A DNA stretch of 64,000 nt, taken from Methyloversatilis thermotolerans. Its GTDB lineage: Bacteria > Pseudomonadota > Gammaproteobacteria > Burkholderiales > Rhodocyclaceae. The stretch lies in the NCBI RefSeq assembly GCF_000372885.1, contig NZ_KB889967.1:3733430-3797429 (forward strand), in the 5' to 3' direction. Within the stretch, counting starts at the first letter, position 1. The number at the start of each line of letters is the position of its first letter. Under the pieces are notes generated by a model. It worked only from the letters and a program-made list of their open reading frames with translations. It searched no databases and had not been told where the DNA came from. Below are positions 1-11,413 of this stretch, in pieces. Position numbers and translations under genes: made by a program.

Positions 1-2
1 GG

Positions 3-1138
<1,136 letters not shown>

Positions 1139-1142
<4 letters not shown>

Positions 1143-3229
1143 TACTGCTGGTCGATGATGACGTGATGGTGCGCCTGCTGGCGACCGAGGCGCTGGTTGC
1201 CGCCGGCTTCGAGGTCATGGAGGCGGCGGATGGCGAACAGGCGCTGGCCCTGTTCGACAACTATGCTTTTTCGCTGGTGCTGCTCGACGTCAGTCTCGGT
1301 GGCCTCGACGGGTTCGAGGTATGCCGCCGCATCCGCGAGAACCCGCGCGGTGGATCGGTGCCGGTCATCATGCTCACCGGCATGGACGACACCGATTCCA
1401 TCGACAGCGCCTATTCGCTCGGTGCCACGGATTTCGTCACCAAGCCGCTGAACTGGACGCTGCTCGTCTATCGAGTGCGGTACGCCTTGCGATCGTCGGC
1501 CACCCTGGCCGACCTGGAAACGTCGGAGCGCCGGCTTGCCGTGGCCCAGCGCGTGGCGCGCCTGGGCGGCTGGATCTGGTATGTCGAGGAGGATCGCTGC
1601 GAGCGCAGCCCGATCTGCCTGGAACTGTGGGGCGACGTGAGTCCGTCCGCCCAGTCGGTGCCCTTCGGCCTGCTGTCGCGCGTCATGAGTCCGGAACGCC
1701 AGCATCTGCGCGAGGCGATGGAGCGCGCGCGGGAGGGCGAGCCCTACCAGATGAGCTTTCGCGTGCAGCGCAGCGACGGAAATGCGGTCACGCTGTACGA
1801 GCAGGCGCTGCCGGTGCGAGACGAGTTCGGGCGGGTGGTGCGCATCGAAGGCGTGACGCAGGATGTGACCGAGCGCGAACAGGCCGAGCGGCGCATGCGC
1901 TTCCTGGCGTATCACGACAGTCTGACCGGGCTGGCAAACCGGCAGATGTTCCGCGAAATGCTGGACCACACGATTGCCCGCTCCGGTCGATCCGGCAAGC
2001 GTTGCGCGCTGCTCTACCTGGATCTCGACCGTCTCAAGCGCATCAACGACAGTTTCGGACATACCCTGGGCGACCAGATTCTGCGCGAGGTGGCCAGCCG
2101 GCTCACCTCATCGCTGCGCTCGGCCGATGTGATCGCCCGCGAGGAAAGCGCGCACGAAGAGGTCGTTGCACGGCTCGGTGGCGATGAATTCACCGTGCTG
2201 CTCACCGAGTTGGCGCGGCCGGACGATGCCGCGCGCGTGGCGGCGCGCATCTGCGCCGAACTGAGCCGTCCGCTGCAGGTGGCTCATATCGAGCTTGTGG
2301 TGACCGCATCGGTTGGCATCGCCATCTTTCCGGACAACGGCGGCGATCCGGAAACGCTGTTGCGACATGCCGACATGGCGATGTATGCCGCCAAGCAACG
2401 GGGACGCAACACCTACGAGTTCTTTACCGAGGCCATGCAGTTGCAGGCGGTGGAGAGGCTGTCGCTGGAACAGGATCTGGCGCGTGCGCTCGAATCGGGA
2501 CAGTTCGAACTGCACTATCAGCCGCAGGTCGATGCCGCCTCGGGGCGCATCGTGTCGGCCGAGGCATTGCTGCGCTGGCTGCATCCCGAGCGCGGCATGG
2601 TTTCCCCCGTGCAGTTCATTCCCGTGGCTGAGGAAACCGGGCTGATCGGTCCGCTCGGCGAATGGGTGGTGCTCGACGCCTGCCGGCATATCGCGAAGTG
2701 GCTCGCCGATGGCGTGCCGGCGGTACCGGTCGCGGTCAATCTGTCCGCGCACAACTTCCGCTCCGATTCGCTGCTGACTTCCATTGCCCATGCGCTCGAA
2801 TCGACCGGTATCCCGCCGCAATACCTTCATATCGAGCTGACCGAGAGCGCCATCATGCAGGAGCCCGAGGAGGCCAAGCTCACCCTCGAAGCGCTGAAGG
2901 CGATGGGGCTGAAGCTGTCGATCGACGATTTCGGCACCGGTTATTCGTCGCTGTCCACGCTCAAGCAGTATCCGATCGACCTGCTGAAGATCGATCGCAG
3001 CTTCGTGCGCGATCTGCCCGACGACGCGAGCAGTGCGTCCATCGTCGAAGCCATTCTCGCGCTGGCCAGGGCGCTTGACCTGGGAGTGGTGGCCGAAGGT
3101 GTGGAGACCGCGCAGCAGCGGGACTTCCTGGCGGGCCACGACTGCGGACTGATGCAGGGTTATCTGTTTTCGAAGCCGCTGCCAGGCCCTGCCTTCATAG
3201 AGCTGCTGTACGGTCAGGCTCCGCGCTGA
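1139..3229 (+). CDS. Response regulator with REC-PAS-GGDEF-EAL domains (c-di-GMP turnover)
   Basis: The protein has about 696 residues. The receiver domain comes first (LLVDDD, phospho-Asp in LLDVSLGG), then a PAS fold around residues 130-245. A GGDEF domain with intact RLGGDEF and an EAL domain with AEALLRW and DDFGTGYSSL follow. Both catalytic signatures are intact, so it could make and degrade c-di-GMP. I place the start at TTG 1139, which overlaps the upstream TGA and is preceded by AGGGAG. A longer frame from TTG 1067 would add 24 residues unlike a receiver N-terminus. Just before GGDEF there is an acidic insertion where an RxxD inhibitory site might be expected, and I see no clear I-site. 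It is probably phosphorylated by the hybrid kinase upstream. Confidence 0.9.
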
Positions 3230-3278
3230 GCGTCGGCGGTCCGCGTCCCGGCGCGCCTTCGTGCGGAGCCTGCGGCGC

Positions 3279-3941
3279 TTACTTCGATACGCCGGCCAGT
3301 ACCATATCCTCTTCGATCAACACGCCGTTGCCATCGGGCACGATGGTGTCCACCCGGTACAGGCCACCCGGTACCGCATCGGACAGTACGAACACATAGG
3401 TCTTGCCCAGATACTTCGGGAATTTCTGCTTGTTGGGGTCGTTTTCGTACGGCGTGATGCGATATTCCCTCGCGTCCACCGACTTGCCGCCGAAGTTCAC
3501 GCTGATGGTCTTTGCCGCCGGACCTTCGGCGAGCGCGAGCCGTATGCGCTTGCGGAAGTAGTTCGATTTGCCGCCGGTCAGTCTTTCCATCTCGCGGATG
3601 TCGCGCTCCAGGAAGCACATGAGCGCCGGGTTGCTCTGCGCTGCATCGACTTCCGGTATTTCGGTCTTGCGCGCACCGCTCAGGCAACTGGTGGCCATCT
3701 TGCGGCCCGCCGGGTCCTCGCTGATCCGCACCTCGACGGTGTCCTGGAAAGGGACTTCCTGATTTCCGCTGCGCTTGAAGGAATAGCTCAAGGTGATCGG
3801 CGCCTTCAGCCCTGACATCTGATCGGTCATGAAAAGGCTGCGTTCCGCCTCGGTGATTTCCTGGCTGGGTTCGGCGTGCGCTGCGCCCGTGATCAGGAAC
3901 AGGCTGGCGATCAGCGCAGACAAGGTATTGCGGTACTTCAT
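3279..3941 (-). CDS. Exported protein of unknown function in the xox cluster
   Basis: The 220-residue protein has a clear signal peptide ending around GAAHA/EPSQE. The ATG at 3941 is preceded by GAGGAG; a longer reading frame exists but lacks a signal peptide at its start. The mature part is rich in charged residues and has two cysteines (in ATSCLSG and ALMCFLE) that could form a disulfide. I recognise no family. It is the last gene of the minus-strand run xoxF-xoxJ-protease and starts about 50 bp after the protease stop codon. A periplasmic role connected with methanol oxidation is inferred from position only. Confidence 0.75.
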   Translation of the reverse strand: MKYRNTLSALIASLFLITGAAHAEPSQEITEAERSLFMTDQMSGLKAPITLSYSFKRSGNQEVPFQDTVEVRISEDPAGRKMATSCLSGARKTEIPEVDAAQSNPALMCFLERDIREMERLTGGKSNYFRKRIRLALAEGPAAKTISVNFGGKSVDAREYRITPYENDPNKQKFPKYLGKTYVFVLSDAVPGGLYRVDTIVPDGNGVLIEEDMVLAGVSK

Positions 3942-3988
3942 GGTGACTCCTCGTGGAAAGCGGATCTTCGTCCGTTGTCGGTGTGAAT

Positions 3989-5026
3989 TCAGCATTGATG
4001 CTCCTGTTCGACGTCGCATCGGTGACTGCGGGCGTCCAGTGACGCCGCCGCGGCGGGCGACACCCTCAGCAAGCGCGCGCGCGTCGTCCGGTAGGCGGCC
4101 TCGTCCCGGGCGCGAAGCTGGGCAAGCGCGAGATCGGTGAGGAAGACCGGGTTGCCCTGGTCCAGCATGTCCGCATGTACAAAGGCGTCGAGTGCGGTTT
4201 CGGGCGCGCCGCTGGCCGCTCGGGCCACACCCAGCGCGTGCCAGGCCGCAGCGTCGTCGGGCGACTGCGCGATCCGCTGCCGCGCCAGCGTCTCCAGATC
4301 GGCCCAGCGCGATTCCGCTTCCAGTTGCTGCAAGCGCAGGAAGGCCGGCAGTTCGTCACCCGCCCGGCTCCAGAAAGGCTGCCCCTTCAATGGAGCGATG
4401 TCGCCCTCAGGCGTGTCGGCCAGGCCTTCGCGTATCCATGACACCGGTACCGAGAACTGGTTGTCGGTGCCGGAACGGAACCTGAAGGCCATCAGGCCGA
4501 CCAGCCGTCCCTCGCGATCGAACAGTCCGCCGCCGCTGGCTCCCGACGTAAACGGCGTGGTGCTCTGGATCACCTTCCCGCCATCGAAGTCATGCAGGCG
4601 CAATACGATGCCATTGCTCACGCGCGGAGCGGCACCGAGGATGTAGCCCAGTGCCACCAGTTCCTCCCCGGTCTGCAGCGGCCCTTCGCGCAGCGGCACC
4701 GGCTTCACGTCGCTTGCCCCCGGCACGTCGAGAAGGCACAGGTCGCGCGCCATCTGTGCCCGCTGATGCCGCGCCTGCATGCGCTCGGAATTCACCACCA
4801 CGCGTACCGACGTCGCGTGGGCGGTGAAGTGGCAGGCCGTCGCGATGACGCCGGGCGCGACGGCCACGCCGGTTCCTATTCCCACATTGCCGCGTACGTC
4901 CGACGCCTCGACCTTGAGAACGCTGGGCCGCAGACTGATCAGCGCCGCGATGTCGCGCTGGTCAAGCGCCGCTGCCGCGCTGCTCAGCATGGCAGCGATG
5001 AGGCCGGATGCAAGGCGATGCGGCAT
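3989..5026 (-). CDS. Exported trypsin-like serine protease with C-terminal TPR region
   Basis: The 345-residue protein starts with a short signal-like segment ending near AAAALDQ. The N-terminal two thirds is a trypsin-like (HtrA-related) domain with a complete triad: His66 in ATACHF, Asp95 in ARDLCLL and Ser164 in SGASGGGLF. The C-terminal third, about residues 215-330, is alpha-helical with TPR character (AAAWHALGVARAASG). There is no PDZ domain, unlike DegP/DegQ. It starts 11 bp after the xoxJ stop, so it is probably cotranscribed. The position suggests periplasmic maturation or quality control of methanol oxidation proteins. That role is inference; the protease assignment rests on visible motifs. 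Confidence 0.85.
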   Translation of the reverse strand: MPHRLASGLIAAMLSSAAAALDQRDIAALISLRPSVLKVEASDVRGNVGIGTGVAVAPGVIATACHFTAHATSVRVVVNSERMQARHQRAQMARDLCLLDVPGASDVKPVPLREGPLQTGEELVALGYILGAAPRVSNGIVLRLHDFDGGKVIQSTTPFTSGASGGGLFDREGRLVGLMAFRFRSGTDNQFSVPVSWIREGLADTPEGDIAPLKGQPFWSRAGDELPAFLRLQQLEAESRWADLETLARQRIAQSPDDAAAWHALGVARAASGAPETALDAFVHADMLDQGNPVFLTDLALAQLRARDEAAYRTTRARLLRVSPAAAASLDARSHRCDVEQEHQC

Positions 5027-5037
5027 GTCCGGGGCTG

Positions 5038-5907
5038 TCAGCGATCGGCGGCGGTATGGCTCGCCTGGGATTCATCCACCAGCGGTACGCCATAGGACTT
5101 AAGGATGTCGTGGATGGCAGGCAGATTGCGCTGCACCGCTTCGTCGATCCTGTTCTTCCAGTCCTTTTCGCCATACCGCACGCCCATCGTGATGGCGTAG
5201 TCGAACTTGATGTTGTTCTCGGGCGGGAAGGGCACCACGATCAGATCGTGGGCTTTGGAGTTCTTGGTGAAGTAGCCGGCGATCGGTCCCCATGCCATGG
5301 CCACGTCGAGTTTGTCCGATTCCAGGTCCTTCTCGATGATTTCGCCCGGGTAGGCTTCCGGGTCACCGCTCTGGCGCTGGTAGGAAACAGCTTGATCGAA
5401 CAGCCTGTTGCGCAGCAGCCAGTCCACCGGCGGCGTCTGCGAGAACACACCGAATTTAAGCTTGGACAGCGTTTCTGGGGGCAGCTTGAGCAGGTCGTCA
5501 GGTGTTTTCACGTCGTCGAATCCGCGCCCCTTCTTGAATACGGCGGCATAGGTGGAGCGATAGTAGGGCTTGATCGTCGCGCCGAGGTCGAAACCCACCG
5601 GCACACCGACGATGAGGTCGCAGCGGAACTTGCCGGGAATCTGAGGGTGCTTGGCCTTGAGCGTCATGCGCACGAAACCCATGCGATGCGGGAAGAAGGC
5701 GTACTCCAGCTTGTAGCCCAGATCCTTGGCGAGCAGTTCGGCGATCTTGTTCTCGTAGCCTTCGCCCTTTTCGTTTGAAAGCGGAAGGTTGTTCGGGTCG
5801 GCGCAGACACGAAGTACCTTGTCGTCCCCGGTTTCCTGCGCGTGTATCGCGGGTGCGAGCAGCGATGCGCACACAGCCAGGGCAAGAGCGGACAGTCGTT
5901 GGGTCAT
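5038..5907 (-). CDS. xoxJ: XoxJ-like periplasmic solute-binding protein of the methanol oxidation system
   Basis: The 289-residue protein has a signal peptide ending at IHAQE and a bilobal extracellular-solute-binding fold. The N-terminal pattern RVCADPNNLPLSNEKGEGYE is typical of MoxJ/XoxJ, the quinoprotein-dehydrogenase-associated binding proteins. I chose ATG 5907, preceded by GGAGGAG, over a slightly longer frame. XoxJ proteins are thought to help activate or assemble the PQQ dehydrogenase. The gene lies directly downstream of xoxF, but a strong terminator (6159-6195) stands between them. Its expression is therefore by readthrough or by a promoter of its own. The usual cytochrome partner xoxG is not next to it. 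Confidence 0.9.
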   Translation of the reverse strand: MTQRLSALALAVCASLLAPAIHAQETGDDKVLRVCADPNNLPLSNEKGEGYENKIAELLAKDLGYKLEYAFFPHRMGFVRMTLKAKHPQIPGKFRCDLIVGVPVGFDLGATIKPYYRSTYAAVFKKGRGFDDVKTPDDLLKLPPETLSKLKFGVFSQTPPVDWLLRNRLFDQAVSYQRQSGDPEAYPGEIIEKDLESDKLDVAMAWGPIAGYFTKNSKAHDLIVVPFPPENNIKFDYAITMGVRYGEKDWKNRIDEAVQRNLPAIHDILKSYGVPLVDESQASHTAADR

Positions 5908-6158
5908 GTTGTGGTTTCTCCTCCGGACGTTTGGGGTGTTCATCGATCATTGTGTGGCTGTCGTGATGCCGGGCCGTGAAGAGCCGGCGGAGCGAAGCCT
6001 TTTGTACGACAGGGGATGCCACCCGTGTGCACAGGTGACAGTCTGACATCTGGAGCGGGGATTTTGTTTTGAGAAAACCGTGAATTTGTTCTGGCGACTT
6101 GCGCGGATCCATGCCGGATGCGCTCCGCCGGCATACGGTGCTGCATGTGCGGATCTGC

Positions 6159-6195
6159 AAAAAAAACTGGCACCTGCGTCGCCGCAAGGTGCCAG
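6159..6195 (-). terminator. Rho-independent terminator after xoxF copy 1
   Basis: Read on the minus strand, a stem CTGGCACCT/AGGTGCCAG with a GC-rich loop is followed by eight T residues. It lies 50 bp beyond the xoxF stop codon. It should end most xoxF transcripts before xoxJ and give the dehydrogenase mRNA a stable 3' end. Confidence 0.9.
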
Positions 6196-6244
6196 CCGGA
6201 TCTGACAGGGGATGCCGGAGCATCCCCGGTGTCGCATCCGCCGA

Positions 6245-8047
6245 TTAAGGCAGTGCGAACACGGTCATCACGCCACCCAGCTCGGTGTATTGAGCCAGTT
6301 CGGCGTAGCCACCCACGGCACCCAGACCGTCGGTCGGCTTGTCGAGGCCGGCAGCCAGACCGATACCGGCCCAGCCACCGATGCCCGACAGGACGCCGAT
6401 GTACTGCTTGCCCTTGAACTCCCAGGTCGTGACGTTGCCGATGATGCCGGACGGCGTCTTGAACTTGAACAGTTCCTTGTTGATGTCGTCGGCATCGACG
6501 CACTTCAGGTAGCCTTCCAGCGTACCGTAGCAGGCGATGCCACCGGCGGTGACCAGGGCGCCCGACCACACCGAGAACTTCTCGGGCTTGGTCTGAGCGA
6601 TCTTGCCCTTGCCGGCATCCCACATGATGAAGTTGCCCATGCCGCCGTGGCTGCCCGGGGCCGGGAACATCGACAGCGTGGCGCCGACGTACGGCTGGCC
6701 GGCGGTGTATTCGACGCGGAACGGCTCGTAGTCCATGCACACATGGTTGGTCGGCACATAGAACATGCCATTCTTCGGATTGAAGGCAGCAGGTTGCTGG
6801 TCCTTCGAGCCGAGAGCGGCCGGGCACACGCCCTTGGTGTTCACGTCTTCACCGTTCTGACGGGTGGAGTACTTGGCGACCACCTGCGGACGGCCGGTGT
6901 TCATGTCGACGTGAGTGGCCCAGTTCACCGCCGGGTCGTACTTCTCGGCCACCAGCAGTTCGCCGGTCACACGGTCCAGGGTGTAGCCGAAACCGTTGCG
7001 GTCGAAGTGGACCACGGTCTTGCGCTTCTTGCCCTTGACGTCGATGTCGGCGAGGATCATTTCATTGATGCCGTCGAAGTCCCACTCGTCGTGCGGGGTC
7101 ATCTGGTAGACCCAGCGGGCCTTGCCGGTATCGACATCGCGGGCCCAGATGGTCATGGACCACTTGTTGTCACCCGGACGTTGCGACGGGTTCCAGGTCG
7201 AGGGGTTGCCCGAACCGTAGTACATCAGGTTTTCCTGCGGGTCGTACGAGTACCAGCCCCAGGTGGTGCCGCCGCCGATCTTCCACTGGTCGCCCTGCCA
7301 GGTCTTCAGCGAGGAATCCTTGCCGACCGGCGCCATCTTGCCGTTGGTCCAGGTCATGGTCTTTTCCGGATCCATCAGCATTTCGGCGTCGGGGCCGGTC
7401 GAGTAGCCCTTCCACACCTGCTTGCCGGTGTTGATGTCGTAGGCAGCGACATAACCGCGGATGCCGAACTCACCACCGGAGATACCGGTGATCACCTTGT
7501 CCTTGAACACGTGCGGCGCATTGGTGTTGGTGCCACCCACCTTCGGATCGCCGTTCTTCACGTCCCACAGCTTCTTGCCGGTCTTGGCATCGAGCGCGAC
7601 CAGCATGGTGTCGGCCTGCTGCAGGAAGATCTTGCCTTCGGCGTAGGCCAGGCCGCGATTCACCGTGTCGCAGCACATGACCGGGATCACGGACGGATCC
7701 TGCTTCGGCTCGTACTTCCACTTGATCTTCTGGGTTTCCAGATCGATCGCGAACACCTTGTTGGGGAAGGGGGAGTGCACGAACAGGGTGTCGCCGATGA
7801 CCAGCGGACCGCCTTCGTGACCGCGCAGCACGCCGGTCGAGAAGGTCCAGGCCACCTTCATGTTCTTGACGTTGCTCTTGTTGATCTGGTTCAGATTGCT
7901 GTAACGCTGGTTCTCGAAGTTGCCAGCCTGCATCGCCCAGTTCTTCGGGTCTTTGATCAGCTTGGCGACGTCGGCGTTGGCCAGTGCGGTACCGGGGACA
8001 GCCAGGGCGGCGATCCACAGCGGCAGTTGCTTCATCTTGCTAGACAT
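6245..8047 (-). CDS. xoxF: Lanthanide-dependent methanol dehydrogenase XoxF (copy 1)
   Basis: The 600-residue periplasmic PQQ dehydrogenase has a signal peptide ending at TALANA. It oxidises methanol to formaldehyde or formate and passes electrons to a cytochrome c. Family features are visible: the adjacent-cysteine disulfide CC at 125-126, the tryptophan-docking repeats of an eight-bladed propeller, and metal ligands Glu193, Asn281 and catalytic Asp323 in HDEWDFDG. Asp325, two residues on, is the extra acidic ligand that marks lanthanide-type XoxF; MxaF has Ala there. The ATG is preceded by GAGGAGG. It is nearly identical to the second xoxF at 9493-11295. A dyad upstream (8177-8195) is shared by both genes. 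Confidence 0.96.
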   Translation of the reverse strand: MSSKMKQLPLWIAALAVPGTALANADVAKLIKDPKNWAMQAGNFENQRYSNLNQINKSNVKNMKVAWTFSTGVLRGHEGGPLVIGDTLFVHSPFPNKVFAIDLETQKIKWKYEPKQDPSVIPVMCCDTVNRGLAYAEGKIFLQQADTMLVALDAKTGKKLWDVKNGDPKVGGTNTNAPHVFKDKVITGISGGEFGIRGYVAAYDINTGKQVWKGYSTGPDAEMLMDPEKTMTWTNGKMAPVGKDSSLKTWQGDQWKIGGGTTWGWYSYDPQENLMYYGSGNPSTWNPSQRPGDNKWSMTIWARDVDTGKARWVYQMTPHDEWDFDGINEMILADIDVKGKKRKTVVHFDRNGFGYTLDRVTGELLVAEKYDPAVNWATHVDMNTGRPQVVAKYSTRQNGEDVNTKGVCPAALGSKDQQPAAFNPKNGMFYVPTNHVCMDYEPFRVEYTAGQPYVGATLSMFPAPGSHGGMGNFIMWDAGKGKIAQTKPEKFSVWSGALVTAGGIACYGTLEGYLKCVDADDINKELFKFKTPSGIIGNVTTWEFKGKQYIGVLSGIGGWAGIGLAAGLDKPTDGLGAVGGYAELAQYTELGGVMTVFALP

Positions 8048-8176
8048 AGGCTCCTCCTCATTGCTACCAAAATGTCACCGGACATCCCCGAGCAAGGGGT
8101 CCGGTTCTGCGTGCCCTGCAACGCCCATAAGTGACCCCGGGCGTCGAGGTAATGAAGATATAGCACACGTTTTTGG

Positions 8177-8195
8177 AACAGCGGGAAGATTTCCC
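8177..8195 (-). promoter_or_regulatory. Operator-like dyad upstream of xoxF copy 1
   Basis: On the minus strand this site reads GGGA-N5-TCCC followed directly by GCTGTT, about 130 bp before the xoxF start. The same arrangement occurs upstream of the other xoxF (11414-11432). An AT-rich TATATC lies about 14 bp downstream and could be the -10 box. This would fit an activator site covering the -35 region. The regulator is not known from the window. Confidence 0.55.
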
Positions 8196-8549
8196 CGGTG
8201 CGTACTAAAATTTTAAACTTGACAGTAATGAAAAAATACGCTCCTTAGTTATCGGTAAGGGTTTCACGGGATATTTTCCCGCGATGCGTGGCGCGCTGCA
8301 ACATGGAAATTCATCCTGTTTGTTGCGGTGCGCAACAGTTTTCCGGGCACTGTGTACCGGGGTGTGTTCGCTATCGGAACAGCCTCTTTTGCCTAAAAAT
8401 GCAGCAGTTTGAGACCGCTTCCGGAGGCCTCCGGCGAGGTGTCGGGTTTGCAATTGGAGACCAAATTCCTGTTGCGGACGTGCCGGATGACCGGTGCGAG
8501 GTGAGGCGGAGGGCTTCGTTCGCCGTTGAATCGCGGGCAAGCCCGCACG
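8196..8549. other. Intergenic region upstream of the xoxF copy 1 operator
   Basis: About 350 bp between the operator and the repeat array holds no gene that I can support. Open frames here run into the REP-type repeats and lack a credible start. The part nearest 8200-8290 is AT-rich (TTTTAAACTTG and similar) compared with its surroundings and may belong to the xoxF promoter. Confidence 0.4.
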
Positions 8550-9392
8550 CCCCCCCGGCTCCGCTCGTTGCTTGGGCGAGCTTTTGTGGGAGCGGCCTCT
8601 GGCCACGATGCGGCGGGTGCAGGCCGCCGGCTTCGTTCGGGGATGGGATCGCGAGCTGCGCTCGCTCCTACGACCCCCCGGCTCTGGTCGCGGTCAGGGC
8701 GTGCTCATGGACAACTCCGACCCCATTCGTGGTTCGGGCGCGGTCATGGGCAACTCCCGCTCCGCTCGTTGCTTGGGCGAGCTTTTGTGGGAGCGGCCTC
8801 TGGCCGCGGGCTTCGTTCGGGGGTGGGGTCGCGAGCTGCGCTCGCTCCTAGGACCCCCGGCTCTGGTTGCGGTCAGGGCGTGCTCATGGACAACTCCGAC
8901 CCCATTCGTGGTCGGGCGCGATCATGGGCGACTCCCGCTCCGCTCGGTGCTTGGGCGAGCTTTTGTGGGAGCGGCCTCTGGCCGCGATGCGGCGTGTGCA
9001 GGCCGCGGGCTTCGTTCGGGGGTGGGGTCGCGAGCTGCGCTCGCTCCTACGACCCCCCGGCTCTGGTTGCGGTCAGGGCGTGCTCATGGACAACTCCGAC
9101 CCCATTCGTGGTTCGGGCGCGGTCATGGGCAACTCCTGCTCCGCTCGTTGCTTTGGGGAGCCTTTGTGGGAGCGGCCTCTGGCCGCGATGCGGCTTATGC
9201 AGGCCGCGGGCTTCATTCGGGGATGGGATCGTGAGCTGCGCTCGCTCCTACGACCCCCCGGCTCTGGTTGCGGTCAGGGCGTGCTCATGGACAACTCCGA
9301 CCCCATTCGTGGTCGGGCGCGATCATGGGCAACTCCCGCTCCGCTCGGTGCTTGGGCGAGCTTTTGTGGGAGTGGCCTCTGGCCGCGATGCA
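8550..9392. repeat. Tandem array of about 200-bp REP-containing units between the two xoxF genes
   Basis: The palindrome TGTGGGAGCGGCCTCTGGCC recurs at 8585, 8786, 8964, 9165 and 9365 (with small changes), giving spacings of 201, 178, 201 and 200 bp. Each unit also holds an inverted REP-like stem around TCGCGAGCTGCGCTCGCTCC and a conserved filler with GCTCATGGACAACTCCGACC. The second unit has lost about 23 bp. Paired palindromes in opposite orientation make this a BIME-type array. Long open frames through it are by-products of the periodicity. Confidence 0.9.
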
Positions 9393-9407
9393 CGTACGGG
9401 TGGGTGT

Positions 9408-9437
9408 AAACGAAAACGCCCCGCGCAAGGCGGGGCG
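9408..9437 (-). terminator. Rho-independent terminator after xoxF copy 2
   Basis: On the minus strand, the stem CGCCCCGC/GCGGGGCG with a short loop is followed by TTTTCGTTT. It lies about 55 bp past the stop codon of xoxF copy 2, so the two xoxF genes are probably separate transcription units. Confidence 0.85.
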
Positions 9438-9492
9438 TCCGGCCGACAGGTGCCCGGGGCGCATGGCCCCGAGGCACGCGTCTGTGCGCGTG

Positions 9493-11295
9493 TTACGGCA
9501 GTGCGAACACGGTCATCACGCCACCCAGCTCGGTGTATTGAGCCAGTTCGGCGTAGCCACCCACGGCGCCCAGGCCGTCGGTGCTCTTTTCCAGACCGGC
9601 TGCCAGACCGATACCGGCCCAGCCACCGATGCCCGACAGGATGCCGATGTACTGCTTGCCCTTGAACTCCCAGGTCGTGACGTTGCCGATGATGCCGGAC
9701 GGCGTCTTGAACTTGAACAGTTCCTTGCTGATGTCGTCGGCATCGACGCACTTCAGGTAGCCTTCCAGCGTACCGTAGCAGGCGATGCCACCGGCGGTGA
9801 CCAGGGCGCCTGACCACACCGAGAATTTCTCGGCCTTGGACTGGACGATCTTGCCCTTGCCGGCGTCCCAGGTGATGAAGTTGCCCATGCCGCCGTGGCT
9901 GCCCGGGGCCGGGAACATCGACAGCGTGGCGCCGACGTAGGGCTGGCCGGCGGTGTATTCGACGCGGAACGGCTCGTAGTCCATGCACACGTGGTTGGTC
10001 GGCACGTAGAACAGACCGTTCTTCGGGTTGAAGGCGGCGGGTTGCTGGTCCTTCGAGCCGAGAGCGGCCGGGCAGATGCCCTTGGTATTCACGTCTTCGC
10101 CATTCAGGCGGGTGGAGTACTTGGCCACGACTTGCGGACGGCCGGTGTTCATGTCGACATGGGTCGCCCAGTTCACCGCCGGGTCGTACTTCTCGGCCAC
10201 CAGCAGTTCTCCGCTCACGCGGTCCAGGGTGTAGGCAAAGCCGTTGCGGTCGAAGTGGACCAGCGCCTTGCGCTTCTTGCCCTTGACGTCGATGTCGGCG
10301 AGGATCATTTCATTGATGCCGTCGAAGTCCCACTCGTCGTGCGGGGTCATCTGGTAGACCCAGCGCGCCTTGCCGGTATCGACATCGCGGGCCCAGATGG
10401 TCATGGACCACTTGTTGTCACCCGGGCGCTGCGACGGGTTCCAGGTCGAGGGGTTGCCCGAACCGTAGTACATCAGGTTTTCTTGCGGGTCGTACGAATA
10501 CCAGCCCCAGGTCGAGCCGCCGCCGATCTTCCACTGGTCGCCCTGCCAGGTCTTCAGCGAGGAATCCTTGCCGACCGGCGCCAGCTTGCCGTTGGTCCAG
10601 GTCATGGTCTTTTCCGGATCCATCAGCATTTCGGCGTCGGGGCCTGTCGAGTAGCCCTTCCACACCATCTTGCCGGTGTTCAGGTCGAATGCGGTCACGC
10701 GGCCGCGCACGCCGAACTCGCCACCGGAAATGCCGGTGATCACCTTGTCCTTGAAGATGTGCGGAGCGTTGGTGTTGGTTTCGCCGATCTTCGGGTCACC
10801 GTTCTTGGCTTCCCACAGCTTCTTGCCGGTCTTGGCGTCGAGCGCGACGAGCATGGTGTCGGCCTGTTGCAGCACGATCTTGCCTTCGGCATAGGCCAGG
10901 CCGCGATTCACGGTGTCGCAGCACATCACCGGGATCACGGACGGATCCTGCTTCGGCTCGTACTTCCAGACGATCTTCTGGGTTTCCAGATCCATCGCGA
11001 ACACCTTGTTGGGGAACGGGGTGTGCACGTAGAGCATGTTGCCGATCACCAGCGGGCCGCCTTCGTGACCGCGCAGCACGCCGGTCGAGAAGGTCCACGC
11101 CACACGCATGTCCTTGACATTCTTCTTGTTGATCTGGGTCAGGGTGCTGTAACGCTGGTTTTCGAAGTTGCCGGCCTGCATCGCCCAGTTCTTCGGGTCT
11201 TTGATCAGCTTGGCCAGGTCGGCGTTGGCCAGGGCGGTACCCGGGATGGCCAGGGCGGCGATCCAAAGGGGCAGTTGCTTCATTTTCTTGGACAC
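9493..11295 (-). CDS. xoxF: Lanthanide-dependent methanol dehydrogenase XoxF (copy 2)
   Basis: The 600-residue protein aligns without gaps to xoxF copy 1, with only scattered substitutions. All catalytic features are kept: CC at 125-126, Glu193, Asn281, Asp323 and the lanthanide-type Asp325 in HDEWDFDG. I place the start at GTG 11295 because GAGGAG stands eight bases upstream and the resulting N-terminus matches copy 1. A longer open frame to 11436 would bury the signal peptide. It has its own upstream dyad and its own terminator. Two XoxF genes in tandem suggest recent duplication or gene conversion. They may serve different expression conditions rather than different chemistry (inference). 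Confidence 0.95.
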   Translation of the reverse strand: MSKKMKQLPLWIAALAIPGTALANADLAKLIKDPKNWAMQAGNFENQRYSTLTQINKKNVKDMRVAWTFSTGVLRGHEGGPLVIGNMLYVHTPFPNKVFAMDLETQKIVWKYEPKQDPSVIPVMCCDTVNRGLAYAEGKIVLQQADTMLVALDAKTGKKLWEAKNGDPKIGETNTNAPHIFKDKVITGISGGEFGVRGRVTAFDLNTGKMVWKGYSTGPDAEMLMDPEKTMTWTNGKLAPVGKDSSLKTWQGDQWKIGGGSTWGWYSYDPQENLMYYGSGNPSTWNPSQRPGDNKWSMTIWARDVDTGKARWVYQMTPHDEWDFDGINEMILADIDVKGKKRKALVHFDRNGFAYTLDRVSGELLVAEKYDPAVNWATHVDMNTGRPQVVAKYSTRLNGEDVNTKGICPAALGSKDQQPAAFNPKNGLFYVPTNHVCMDYEPFRVEYTAGQPYVGATLSMFPAPGSHGGMGNFITWDAGKGKIVQSKAEKFSVWSGALVTAGGIACYGTLEGYLKCVDADDISKELFKFKTPSGIIGNVTTWEFKGKQYIGILSGIGGWAGIGLAAGLEKSTDGLGAVGGYAELAQYTELGGVMTVFALP

Positions 11296-11413
11296 GGGGA
11301 GCTCTCCTCTGTTGCTTGCACATGCCGGCGAAGTCTTCCTGCGCCGGGTTACCGGGTGCAGGTCATAAATGACCTTTGTGATCCGGCTAATTACTTTATA
11401 CATCGCAAAACGC

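Noticed and set aside
6245-8047. Calcium-type MxaF
   Set aside because: The extra Asp two residues after the catalytic Asp (WDFDG) and the lack of mxaI mark it as XoxF; the same holds for the second copy.
6212-8134. 640-codon open frame on the plus strand opposite xoxF
   Set aside because: It is the mirror of xoxF codon bias in GC-rich DNA. The xoxF protein is unmistakable, and a similar mirror exists opposite the second copy.
8526-9665. Repeat protein of about 379 residues
   Set aside because: It is translated from the 200-bp REP array. The unit spacing is not constant modulo three, the same repeat reads in several frames, and it runs into the xoxF 3' end.
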